From NCBI GenBank assembly GCA_024224155.1, contig JAAENP010000295.1:1-62015 (forward strand): 62,015 bases of DNA. Direction: 5' to 3'. This document shows positions 9,293 through 17,426 of the stretch, in pieces. This DNA comes from a bacterium. GTDB taxonomy: Bacteria > Acidobacteriota > Thermoanaerobaculia > Multivoradales > JAHEKO01. The notes under the pieces are model-generated. The model did no database searches, had not been told where the DNA came from, and saw nothing but the letters and a program-made list of their open reading frames with translations. Made by a program: the position numbers and the translations under genes. Position 1 is the stretch's first letter; each line of letters starts with the position of its first letter.

Positions 9293-10387
9293 CTATCGAA
9301 TGATGGCCGCTTCGATGGCCAGACCCGGACCGAAGCCGAGTGCCACCAGGGGGAGCTTCGCCTCCGCTCGGCGCAGCTTCTCGAGCAGGAACAAGACCGT
9401 TGGCGAGGACATGTTGCCGTAACGCTGGAGGATCTCGTATGAGGCCGCGAGGGCGTCGCGCTCGAGGCCGGCTGCTCGCCCGACGGCGTCGAGGATCCGC
9501 GGACCGCCCGGGTGGATCGCCCAGGACTCCACGCCCGGTATCGAAAGGCCATTGCGGGCCAGCCATTGTTCGAGCCAGGGCCGGACATGGTCGTGGATCA
9601 GATTCGGTACCCGTGCCGACAGCGTCATCTCGAAACCGTGGTCCCGCACGCGCCAGGTCATGGCGTCTTCACTGTCGCTCATAATTCGCGATCCGTTGGC
9701 GGTCACCTGCCAGGCTTCGGAGTGGCCGTTGCCGACCGCTGCTCCGACCACGGCGGCCGCGCCGTCCGAAAAGATGGCGTTGGCGACGATCTGCTCCGGA
9801 TCCCAGCCGTAGTGGGCGTGAAGGGTGCAGAGCTCGACGGCGCAGAGCAGCACAAGCGCATCCGGGTCGGCTTCGACGAAGGACCGCGCGACTCGCAGTC
9901 CGTTGAGCGCCCCATGGCATCCCATGAAGCCGATGTGCGAGCGTTCTACGTCCGCTGGGAGTCCGAGCTGTCTGATCAGCGCCACGTCGACTCCCGGTGC
10001 GCTCAAGCCGGTGCACGAGACCGTGACCAGGTGAGTGACGGCGCTCGGACGCATCCCCGCGTCGTCGAGGGCCGACCGTGAAGCCCGCGTCGCGAGCGGA
10101 GTGGCCTGCTCCTCGTAGCGCTGCATGCGCTCGGCGGTCGTGGGACCGCGGTCGCCCTCCCCGCGCCAGGCGGGGAAGAAGCCCTGGTGGCTGCCGGGTT
10201 GGTCTTCGGGTCCGTCGTCGAGGACGCTGTGACGAGACGCGACTCGGGTCCACCGGTAGAGCATCGTGAGCATTCGCTCGCGTTCGCGGTTGCTCGGGAA
10301 CAGGCGCTGGGCGACCTCCGCGGCCCGCCGCTGCGGCACCGGTTGACCCGGGACCGCGGTGCCGAAGCCGAGGATTGCGAGGCTCAA
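9293..10387 (-). CDS. Type III polyketide synthase (chalcone/stilbene synthase family)
   Basis: The 364-residue product has the Cys-His-Asn triad of type III PKS: nucleophile in GFMGCHGALNGL, His in WAIHPGGPRI and Asn in YGNMSSPTV. The open frame runs further upstream, but that part is antisense-like and inside the neighbouring gene; the TTG at 10387, overlapping the oxidoreductase stop as TTGA and preceded by GGGAGGAAG, gives the expected N-terminus LSLAILGFGTAVPG. Bacterial relatives make alkylpyrones or alkylresorcinols from long acyl starters and malonyl-CoA. The KAS, dehydratase and ACP next door may supply that starter; product identity is inferred. Confidence 0.92.
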   Translation of the reverse strand: MSLAILGFGTAVPGQPVPQRRAAEVAQRLFPSNRERERMLTMLYRWTRVASRHSVLDDGPEDQPGSHQGFFPAWRGEGDRGPTTAERMQRYEEQATPLATRASRSALDDAGMRPSAVTHLVTVSCTGLSAPGVDVALIRQLGLPADVERSHIGFMGCHGALNGLRVARSFVEADPDALVLLCAVELCTLHAHYGWDPEQIVANAIFSDGAAAVVGAAVGNGHSEAWQVTANGSRIMSDSEDAMTWRVRDHGFEMTLSARVPNLIHDHVRPWLEQWLARNGLSIPGVESWAIHPGGPRILDAVGRAAGLERDALAASYEILQRYGNMSSPTVLFLLEKLRRAEAKLPLVALGFGPGLAIEAAIIR

Positions 10388-11487
10388 GGGGCTTCCTCCC
10401 CTGGCGCGGCGTTGAGATGGGTCATGAGCGGCTTTGCGAGTCCGGGTGCCGTCCCGAGCAACCGGGTAGCCGAGAGAACCAGGAGCGGCTGTCGCAAGGC
10501 CCAGGCGACACCTCGGCACCAGTGTTGCCGGCGAGCTATCCGGCGCTGATACCTTCGTCGCCAATGCCGTTCGAGAGAATCGTGCCAGTCGCGCGCCCCG
10601 CTCGCCGCGAGCGGAGCGACTTCGCGCGCGGCCTCGAGGGCCCATGAGATGCCCTCGCCGGTGAAGGGCTCGACGTATCCGGCGGCGTCGCCGATCAGAA
10701 AAACCCGCTCAAAAGAAACTCGCGGGGCCCGTCTGCTGAGGGCGGCGGTGCCGCGCCAGTGGCAAGACGAATCCCCCACGTCCGGTAGACCGGCTTCGGC
10801 AAGTAGGTCCGCGATGGCTCCCCCGAGTCCCCGACCTTCTTCGATCGCCTCACGGTCCAGAGCCGCCGCGACACTCAACCGGCCGGCCTCGGCCTTGACC
10901 AGGCCGACGTAGCCAGAGCGACCCACCGCCATGTGGATTACACCGGCTGCATACGAGTGGTGGATATCCTCGACGACCGCACCGGCTCCGATCCGGGACC
11001 CTGGAACCGAGTGGGATCTGGTTTCGGAACTGGGGCCGAGAAAGCTGCCTCCGAGGCCATCAGCGGCGATCACGACTCGTGCTTCGATCTCACACTTCGC
11101 ATGCGGCAGCCGGACGAGCCGGGACTTCGATTCGACGGTTCCCAAAACCGCTCTCGAGCCGGGAAGGAACTCGACACCGGCGGTGATGGCTGCCCTGACC
11201 AGTGCAGCGTCGAAAGCGGAGCGTGACACCGCGATACCGCGCGGTATCGAGAGCCTCACGGCTCGGCCGCCGGTCCACAGTTCGAAGCGATCGAGCGGTT
11301 CACCGCCGAGCGAAGCCGGCTCGTCTCCCAGACCCGAATCCGTCAAGAGAGCCAACGTTCTGCCGTTGAGACAGCCGCCGCAGACCTTGGGACGCGGGAA
11401 CCACTGGCGGTCGATTAGCAAGACGCGAACGCCGGTGCGCGCCAGCTCGCGGGCGACAAAGGCGCCTGCCGGCCCGGCGCCGACCAC
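10384..11487 (-). CDS. FAD-dependent oxidoreductase (geranylgeranyl reductase/hydroxylase-like)
   Basis: A Rossmann FAD motif opens the protein (VGAGPAGAFVARELARTG), followed by KVCGGCLNGRTL, typical of the geranylgeranyl-reductase-like group, and the second FAD motif in FLIGDAAGYVEPFTGEGIS. About 367 residues. It could hydroxylate or reduce the polyketide or lipid made by the cluster. The start is uncertain: GTG 11487 is the first standard start in frame but cuts into the first beta strand; the frame stays open upstream (TIWPVAVVGAG), so translation may begin at a rare codon near 11505. The gene lies between the methyltransferase and the PKS, whose TTG start overlaps its stop. Confidence 0.88.
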   Translation of the reverse strand: MVGAGPAGAFVARELARTGVRVLLIDRQWFPRPKVCGGCLNGRTLALLTDSGLGDEPASLGGEPLDRFELWTGGRAVRLSIPRGIAVSRSAFDAALVRAAITAGVEFLPGSRAVLGTVESKSRLVRLPHAKCEIEARVVIAADGLGGSFLGPSSETRSHSVPGSRIGAGAVVEDIHHSYAAGVIHMAVGRSGYVGLVKAEAGRLSVAAALDREAIEEGRGLGGAIADLLAEAGLPDVGDSSCHWRGTAALSRRAPRVSFERVFLIGDAAGYVEPFTGEGISWALEAAREVAPLAASGARDWHDSLERHWRRRYQRRIARRQHWCRGVAWALRQPLLVLSATRLLGTAPGLAKPLMTHLNAAPGEEAP

Positions 11488-11543
11488 CGCGACCGGCCAT
11501 ATCGTGGCCGCCGCCTGGGCCGCCTCGATGGTGGCCGCCGGAC

Positions 11544-12263
11544 TCAGCTCCGTCTCCAGGTCAGGAGAAAGCGCTCCGGGAAGCGGCGCAAAATGTTCGC
11601 TCGGTCGAGGCCCGCGCGCGCGGCGAGGTTAGTCATTTCCTCGAGCGTAAATGCCGCCGCGACCGATCGAGGGCCATCGGTGTGAACGACCGGCGAGCGG
11701 GTCAGAAACTGGCACCCGGCCACGGCAAACGCGTAGCCGAGTCGGCTGCGCAGGAGATCACTTATTTGAACCAGTCGAATCGCCGACGCCCTCAGGGCAA
11801 CAAGGAAACTCACTGCCTGGCTCTCGCTCAGGTGGTGAAGAAACAGTGAGCAAACAACGGCGTCGTAGTGCGGGAGTCGATGCTCGATGACGTCATGTTC
11901 AAAGAAGCCTACCTCGGCGCCGCGCTGAGCTGCGCGTTTGCGCGCGTACTCGAGCGCCGTCGGACTCATGTCGCAGCCGTCCACCTCGAGGGCGACTCTA
12001 CGGCGTTTTGCGGTTTCGCTGAGAGCGATGGCCACGTCTCCTCCTCCGCAGGCAGCGTCGAGCACTCGAAAGGTCCGTTTCTCGCTCCTCGTCGAGAACT
12101 TCTCGAGCTCCGGCCAGAAGTGCCGAGCCGTGCCCGAGACTCGGTTGATTCGGTCGAGCCCCCGGAGCGCCTGCCGGTGCGCGGCCGGTTCGAGACCGGG
12201 TTGGTCCATGATCTCCGGCTGCCGATCTCGATCCCGGAGGGAGCGGAAGGCTGGCGCTGTCAT
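11544..12263 (-). CDS. SAM-dependent methyltransferase of the PKS cluster
   Basis: A class I methyltransferase of 239 residues. Motif I is VLDAACGGGDVAIAL and the acidic residue for the ribose is in VDGCDMSPTAL; a post-I region (HYDAVVCSLFLHHL) follows. The N-terminal stretch RQPEIMDQPGLEP precedes the fold. It is encoded 56 bases before the FAD oxidoreductase and on the same strand, so it probably methylates the polyketide or a derived phenol. ATG 12263 is used; ATG at the internal MDQPG is an alternative. Substrate not predictable from sequence. Confidence 0.85.
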   Translation of the reverse strand: MTAPAFRSLRDRDRQPEIMDQPGLEPAAHRQALRGLDRINRVSGTARHFWPELEKFSTRSEKRTFRVLDAACGGGDVAIALSETAKRRRVALEVDGCDMSPTALEYARKRAAQRGAEVGFFEHDVIEHRLPHYDAVVCSLFLHHLSESQAVSFLVALRASAIRLVQISDLLRSRLGYAFAVAGCQFLTRSPVVHTDGPRSVAAAFTLEEMTNLAARAGLDRANILRRFPERFLLTWRRS

Positions 12264-12285
12264 TTCGGTCGAGACAGAGCGCCCG

Positions 12286-13683
12286 CTAGGTTTTGGGTGT
12301 GACCGAGCTCAGCGCAACCGGAGGAGCGCTGATGCCGCCGGTATAGCCGTCATTTCCGAGCCGCCGAGCCGTATCGGCGCCGAGGCCGGCCAAGCCCGAG
12401 AATGCGCGTAGCAGGCTGTCTTCCCAGATGAAGTCCGGAACCGCCGGGCCAAGCGCTCCGTTCTGGATCAATCGTACGCCGCGGGCACGGGCCCTGAAGC
12501 CGACTCGCTGCGGTTCGAAGCACTCGAGGTTCTCGAGCCAGCCGATCCAGAGACCGCCGTCGGCCGCGGCCAGGAGATCGTCCGCCGATTCCGTTCCGGG
12601 CATCAAGAACAAGTTCTCGGCTCGAGCGTTGTTGCCCCCGATCGCATGGGCCGTGGGTGGCAGCCCCAGCACCGCCGCCTGCCTTTGATCCAGGGTAGGC
12701 GTCTTGGGCGCGCCTTTTGCGATCAGGTCCACCGGATGTTTGGCCGTGCCTTCGAGGTCGAACGGAAAGGGAAGCCCGGCCGGTTCGGTGCCGTCGTCCT
12801 TCAGGTTGAGCTGGCGGTCAAAGACCTGGACGTTGATGTGCTCCCGCAAGAAGCTGGTGCCGTCGTAGTACGACATGGCTGAAAACGAGGTCTGGTTCAA
12901 GAGATCGACCAGCTCGATCGTCGTGGTCGGCGACAGCAACGCCGGCAGTGGCCCCGCGGGCAACTCGGTCGGCGCTCCGGTCGCGTGCCGCCTTTGCGCG
13001 CGCTCGATCAGCGCCTCGGCTTCGAGGGTGCGGAAGCTGCGCGAGGCATCCAGGCTGCGCCCCGCGCCGGGTCTACGACCGGTATGGACCTCCATGCCGA
13101 TCGCCGTCGCCTCCGCCGTGCGCCGGACCTTGCGGCTGTTGAAGACCAGCACTCGAGCGTGAGTCCAGGTGACCTGGAGGTTCTGGCGCCGGGCAGGGAG
13201 CTCCAATAACCAGGATCGCATTCGTTTCGGGCTCATGCCCGCAATCTCGGGATCCAGCAGCGGACCTTTGTCTGGAAGCTTGGTGAGATCGGCCGGAAGG
13301 TGAGGCAGCCCCGATAGGGGCTCGCGCACCCGAGCCTGTCCCATCGCGAAACGAACCGCGTCCGACAGCTGCCCGATCTCGGCGGCTCCGGTGCGGAAGC
13401 TCCCGACTCTGCCGAGGTCGAGCACGCGCACCAACACGGTGCGCTCGGGTCGGACCTTGAGCTCGACCCGCCTGTTCTGCCGCCTGGCGGCCCCGCGTCG
13501 CACTTCCAGCCAGACGACCTCGGTCTCGTCGGCTGGAGAGTGGTCGAGGACCGTTTCGATTCTTTCGGCGATGTCCTCGACCTCGAGGAGGGGGGTGGCC
13601 GGTTCCTCAGGAGGTAGCTCAGCCGGCCGCTCGGCGGGCTTTGACTGGGATCTCGATCTCGATCGCCTCCGTCTACGCGGCAT
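12286..13683 (-). CDS. TldE/PmbA family protein
   Basis: The product (465 aa) carries the conserved C-terminal region of TldD/TldE proteases: DGTEPAGLPFPFDLEGT, HAIGGNNARAENLFLMPG and a final SAPPVALSS strand. No HExxxH zinc motif is visible, matching the non-catalytic TldE partner; a TldD gene is not in the window. TldD/E complexes cleave unfolded or modified peptides. An Arg/Ser-rich, then Pro/Glu-rich N-terminal tail of about 35 residues is unusual. ATG 13683 was chosen because GGAG lies six bases upstream; ATG 13695 lacks one. It overlaps the end of mtaB by 11 bases. Confidence 0.82.
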   Translation of the reverse strand: MPRRRRRSRSRSQSKPAERPAELPPEEPATPLLEVEDIAERIETVLDHSPADETEVVWLEVRRGAARRQNRRVELKVRPERTVLVRVLDLGRVGSFRTGAAEIGQLSDAVRFAMGQARVREPLSGLPHLPADLTKLPDKGPLLDPEIAGMSPKRMRSWLLELPARRQNLQVTWTHARVLVFNSRKVRRTAEATAIGMEVHTGRRPGAGRSLDASRSFRTLEAEALIERAQRRHATGAPTELPAGPLPALLSPTTTIELVDLLNQTSFSAMSYYDGTSFLREHINVQVFDRQLNLKDDGTEPAGLPFPFDLEGTAKHPVDLIAKGAPKTPTLDQRQAAVLGLPPTAHAIGGNNARAENLFLMPGTESADDLLAAADGGLWIGWLENLECFEPQRVGFRARARGVRLIQNGALGPAVPDFIWEDSLLRAFSGLAGLGADTARRLGNDGYTGGISAPPVALSSVTPKT

Positions 13684-14965
13684 GTTCGGCTCCATTGGTG
13701 GTCAAAGTGGTGAGAGCCGCGTTTCCCTCACGGCTCGAGAGTACGGATCGGGTCAAGCGCCGCGAGAGGTTCGCGGTGCTCCGTGTCCTTGTGCGGATGT
13801 AGTTGTCGCTGGTGCCGTGCCAGACGCCCTGCGTTTCTCTCTCCCAGAGCACCTCGGAGAGAGAGCCCAGCTGGCTGTCGACGAAAGCGCGCTCGCCTTG
13901 CGCGGCAACGGCCAGAAGCTGTCGAACCCTTTCCTTCTTCGCCGCGGCGTCAATCTGCCCCGCTAGGCCGGCGGCTTCGGTACCCGGCCGGATCGAGTAG
14001 GGAAAGACGTGAACTCGGGCGAAGTTCAGGTCGCGAACAAAGGCCAGGCTTTCCTGGAACTCGGCGTCACTTTCCCCGGGGAATCCCACGATCACGTCGG
14101 TGGTGATGGCGATACCGGGGACTCGTTTTCGCAGCAGAGCAACGAGGTCGGCGAACTCTCCGGCACCGTAGGGGCGTCGCATGCGCTCGAGCGTGGCGGA
14201 ACTGCCACTTTGAAGTGACAAATGGATGTGGCGGCAGAGGCGCCCCGACTCAAAGACGCCCAGAAGTCTTTGGTCGAACTGCCAAGGTGCGATCGAGGTC
14301 AAGCGCAGCCGGCGGGCGGTGGTCTCATCCAGGAGGCGCACGACAAGATCGAAAAGGCCCGTGTCTCGCCACCGATACGAGGAGATCTGTACGCCGGTAA
14401 GGATGATCTCGGGATATCCGGCTCTGACCAGCTCGCGCACCTCGGTCACGATATCGGCGGGAGGGCGGCTTCGCTGGCGCCCGCGGGTCGTCGGGATGAT
14501 GCAAAAGGAGCAGCGCACATTGCAGCCGTCTTCGATCTTGACGAGGGCTCGCGAGTTGCCGAACTCGACCGCTGCGTAGGGCATATCGGCTTCGTCGGGT
14601 CGAGCGATGGCGGTGCGCTCCAACTCGGGGAACGCGCACCGAACCGCCTCTAGAAGCCGCTCCTTGTCATGATTGGGCACGATGAGATCGGCGCCGGTAG
14701 CCGCGCGCGCCCGGATCTCGTCCTCGGCTACGTAGCACCCGGTCAGGACGGTTCGAATCTCGGGGTTCAGCCGCCGCCCTCTGCGCGCGACCTTTCTCGA
14801 GTCGCGCGCCGCGACGTGCGTCACGGTACAGGTATTGACCACGTGCAGATTGGCGGAAGCCAGATCTCGCGTGACGCGGAAACCGGCTTGGCTGAAGTCG
14901 CGGGCCAGATGCTCGAGCTCCGCTTGATTCAGCTTGCATCCCAGATTGGTGAAACAAACTTGCAT
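13673..14965 (-). CDS. mtaB: tRNA (t6A37) C2-methylthiotransferase MtaB
   Basis: Radical-SAM methylthiotransferase that converts t6A37 to ms2t6A37 in tRNAs reading ANN codons. The N-terminal domain shows its three cluster cysteines (NLGCKLN, NTCTVTH, LTGCYV). The radical SAM triad is in DGCNVRCSFCIIPTTRG, and a TRAM-like C-terminal region follows. Starting at ATG 14965 gives MQVCFTNLGCKLNQ, the family's usual N-terminus and a 430-residue protein; in-frame ATGs at 15046 and 15025 would add a poorly structured leader. It lies divergent to the exported isoaspartyl methyltransferase with about 258 bases between starts. Confidence 0.95.
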   Translation of the reverse strand: MQVCFTNLGCKLNQAELEHLARDFSQAGFRVTRDLASANLHVVNTCTVTHVAARDSRKVARRGRRLNPEIRTVLTGCYVAEDEIRARAATGADLIVPNHDKERLLEAVRCAFPELERTAIARPDEADMPYAAVEFGNSRALVKIEDGCNVRCSFCIIPTTRGRQRSRPPADIVTEVRELVRAGYPEIILTGVQISSYRWRDTGLFDLVVRLLDETTARRLRLTSIAPWQFDQRLLGVFESGRLCRHIHLSLQSGSSATLERMRRPYGAGEFADLVALLRKRVPGIAITTDVIVGFPGESDAEFQESLAFVRDLNFARVHVFPYSIRPGTEAAGLAGQIDAAAKKERVRQLLAVAAQGERAFVDSQLGSLSEVLWERETQGVWHGTSDNYIRTRTRSTANLSRRLTRSVLSSREGNAALTTLTTNGAEHAA

Positions 14966-15223
14966 GGGCGCTGGAGAGGATATCGAACCCGGCCGCTCTC
15001 CGGCTACGACTTCGGTCGGCCGCATGAATCCGCCTGCGCCGGCCATATAATCGCGGGAGCTGGCCTCGCCCTTGCAGTCGAATCATTTCGGTCGGCAGGT
15101 CGGTAGAGGGCGTGAGTTTGCATGCGAAGAAGACACTGTTATTTGTTTCGCTGTGAGTCTGTTTTCGTGGCCGGCGCCGTCCCTGCCTCAGGACGCCGGC
15201 GAAAGCGTGTCGATGGGCGCTCG

Positions 15224-15961
15224 ATGATCTTACGCAGAAGTCGTGCTTTTCCGATGGTCTTGATTGCCATTTTGGCTATGCTGGGCCTGACGGCAGAGCC
15301 GGATATGGCGTTCGCTCAGACACCGGAGAACGACCCTTTTGTCGCGGATCGGCTGGATATGGTCGAGAGGCAGATTTTCGCGCGCGGCATCGAGGAAGAA
15401 AACGTGCTCGAGGCCATGAGAAGCGTACCCCGGCACCTCTTCGTGCCCGAGGAGCTTCGCGACCAGGCCTACGTCGATTTTCCGCAGCGGATCGGGTCGG
15501 GCCAGACGATCTCGCAGCCTTACATGGTCGCTCTGATGACCGCCCTCTTGAACCTGGAAGGCGGCGAGAAGGTTCTGGAGATCGGCACCGGCTCCGGGTA
15601 CCAGGCGGCGGTACTGTCGGAAATGGGGGCGACGGTCTACACGATAGAGATCCGGAAGGAGCTTGCCGAGCAGGCAAGGGGTACGCTCGACCGACTCGAG
15701 TACGGAAATATCCACTACCGAGTCGGTGACGGCTATCAGGGTTGGCCGGAGGCAGCTCCGTTCGATGCCATCGTCGTCACCGCGGCGCCGCCCGAGATTC
15801 CGCAGAAACTGGTCGAGCAGCTCGAGGTGGGCGGCCGGCTGGTCATTCCCGTCGGCCGGTACTTCCAGGACTTGGTGGTGGTCACGAAGGGCGAGGACGG
15901 CGTCAAAAAGCAGCGGGTTGCCGCGGTCCGATTCGTACCGATGGTCACCGACATCGATTGA
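15224..15961 (+). CDS. pcm: Exported protein-L-isoaspartate O-methyltransferase
   Basis: Repairs isoaspartyl residues using SAM. Motif I is VLEIGTGSGYQAAVL, and the family regions QRIGSGQTISQPYMVALM and PFDAIVVTAAPPEIP are intact. From ATG 15224 the protein begins with a charged n-region and a hydrophobic core (FPMVLIAILAMLGL) and a plausible signal-peptidase site after DMAFA, so this 245-residue enzyme should act in the periplasm, unlike the cytoplasmic E. coli enzyme. The frame is open back to 15122, but the added segment is low in coding character. Its TGA overlaps a TTG start for the next gene. Confidence 0.9.
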   Translation: MILRRSRAFPMVLIAILAMLGLTAEPDMAFAQTPENDPFVADRLDMVERQIFARGIEEENVLEAMRSVPRHLFVPEELRDQAYVDFPQRIGSGQTISQPYMVALMTALLNLEGGEKVLEIGTGSGYQAAVLSEMGATVYTIEIRKELAEQARGTLDRLEYGNIHYRVGDGYQGWPEAAPFDAIVVTAAPPEIPQKLVEQLEVGGRLVIPVGRYFQDLVVVTKGEDGVKKQRVAAVRFVPMVTDID

Positions 15962-16719
15962 ACGAGCGCTCTTTGGGCAAGGTCCTGGTCATCACCGGCG
16001 GAAGTCGGGGCATCGGTGCCGCGACCGCCCGGCTCGCCGGCGAGCGCGGCTATGACGTCTGCATCTCGTACCGGGAACGGCACGAGGCGGCTGCCGGCGT
16101 GATCTCGGATCTCGAGGCTTTGGGACGCAGGGCGATTGCGGTTGCCGCGGACGTCGGTGTGGAGTCGGAAGTCGTGGCGCTTTTCGAAAGGGTCGACGCA
16201 GAGCTGGGAACCCTCGACGCCCTGGTTAACAACGCTGGGATTCTCGAGACCCAGCAGCGACTCGAGCGGATCTCCGCGGCTCGGCTCGAGCGCGTTTTCG
16301 GTACCAACGTCGTGGGCTCGTTTCTGTGCGCGAGGGAAGCGGTGCGGAGAATGTCGACGAACAACGGAGGCAACGGCGGCGCGATTGTCAATGTCTCCTC
16401 GATCGCGGCCAAGCTGGGCTCTGCGGGAGAGTACGTCGACTACGCCGCCTCGAAGGGCGCCATCGACACCTTCACCATCGGCCTGGCGGGTGAAGTCGCC
16501 ACCGAGGGGATTCGCGTCAACGCGGTCCGCCCCGGCTTCACCTACACCGACATTCACGCCTCCGCCGGGGAGCCGGACCGGGTCGAGCGAGTCAAGGAGC
16601 TCGTTCCCATGAAACGCGGAGGCCAGCCCGAGGAAGTGGCAAAGGCGATTCTCTGGCTGCTCTCGGACGAGGCGTCCTATTCGACCGGGACTTTCATCGA
16701 TGTCTCGGGCGGCAAGTAG
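15958..16719 (+). CDS. SDR-family oxidoreductase
   Basis: A classical short-chain dehydrogenase of 253 residues: cofactor loop TGGSRGIG, NNAG motif, catalytic Ser in VNVSSIAAK and YAASK with Tyr/Lys. The cofactor is probably NADP(H) or NAD(H); SYRER after strand 2 favours NADP(H). The start is assigned to TTG 15958, overlapping the pcm stop; TTG 15973 is also possible. There is no ATG near the N-terminus. The stop overlaps the GTG of the next methyltransferase gene as TAGTG. Substrate unknown. Confidence 0.88.
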   Translation: MNERSLGKVLVITGGSRGIGAATARLAGERGYDVCISYRERHEAAAGVISDLEALGRRAIAVAADVGVESEVVALFERVDAELGTLDALVNNAGILETQQRLERISAARLERVFGTNVVGSFLCAREAVRRMSTNNGGNGGAIVNVSSIAAKLGSAGEYVDYAASKGAIDTFTIGLAGEVATEGIRVNAVRPGFTYTDIHASAGEPDRVERVKELVPMKRGGQPEEVAKAILWLLSDEASYSTGTFIDVSGGK

Positions 16720-17351
16720 TGCCCGAAGGCGGCTCGGATCGGGCCCGCTCGGCAGCCGTCTTTGGCGGTATCGACATCTACCTCCTCGACCAGATCCTCC
16801 GGGGCCGGATCCGGTCTGGGATGACCGTGTTCGAGGTTGGTTGCAGTGGTGGACGCAACCTCGTCTACCTTCTTCGAGCCGGTTTCGAGGTCTACGGCGT
16901 CGACCCGAACGGCGGTGCCATCGAGAGCCTCCGGCTTTTGGCAGGTGAGCTGGCTCCCGATCTTCCCGCCGCGAACTTTCGGCCGGAGGCGATCGAGGAG
17001 ACGACGTTCCCGCCGCATTTGGCCGACTTCGTCATCAGCTGCGCGGTCTTGCACTTTGCCGGCGATGATCGGGAATTTAGGGAAGCACTGGACGCTAGCT
17101 GGAGGATTCTGAAGCCGGGCGGAATCTTCTTCTGCCGGCTGGCCTCGACCATCGGTATGGAGGATCGCTTTCGGCGCCTGGAGGGTCGCCGATTCTCACT
17201 GCCCGACGGGAGCGAGCGCTACCTCGTGGATGAGGCGATGCTGTTGGACCTCACCGACCGGCTCGGCGGAGAGCTCTTGGATCCGATCAAGACAACCGTG
17301 GTTCAGGACCAGAGATGCATGACCACCTGGGTGGTGCACAAGCGCGCGTGA
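16719..17351 (+). CDS. Class I SAM-dependent methyltransferase
   Basis: 210 residues. Motif I VFEVGCSGGRNLVYLL and the acidic loop VYGVDPNGGAI identify a Rossmann-fold methyltransferase; ADFVISCAVLHFAGD and ILKPGGIFFCRLAS are motifs II and III. GTG at 16719 overlaps the stop of the SDR gene, so the two are translationally coupled and probably act in one pathway or were recruited together. Substrate not predictable. Confidence 0.87.
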   Translation: MPEGGSDRARSAAVFGGIDIYLLDQILRGRIRSGMTVFEVGCSGGRNLVYLLRAGFEVYGVDPNGGAIESLRLLAGELAPDLPAANFRPEAIEETTFPPHLADFVISCAVLHFAGDDREFREALDASWRILKPGGIFFCRLASTIGMEDRFRRLEGRRFSLPDGSERYLVDEAMLLDLTDRLGGELLDPIKTTVVQDQRCMTTWVVHKRA

Positions 17352-17426
17352 TCGAATCCGCCAGTATCAAGTTTCGCCATGGCCTTCGGCATGGGACGAG
17401 AACTCCGACCACCCGGCATGGTCTCT

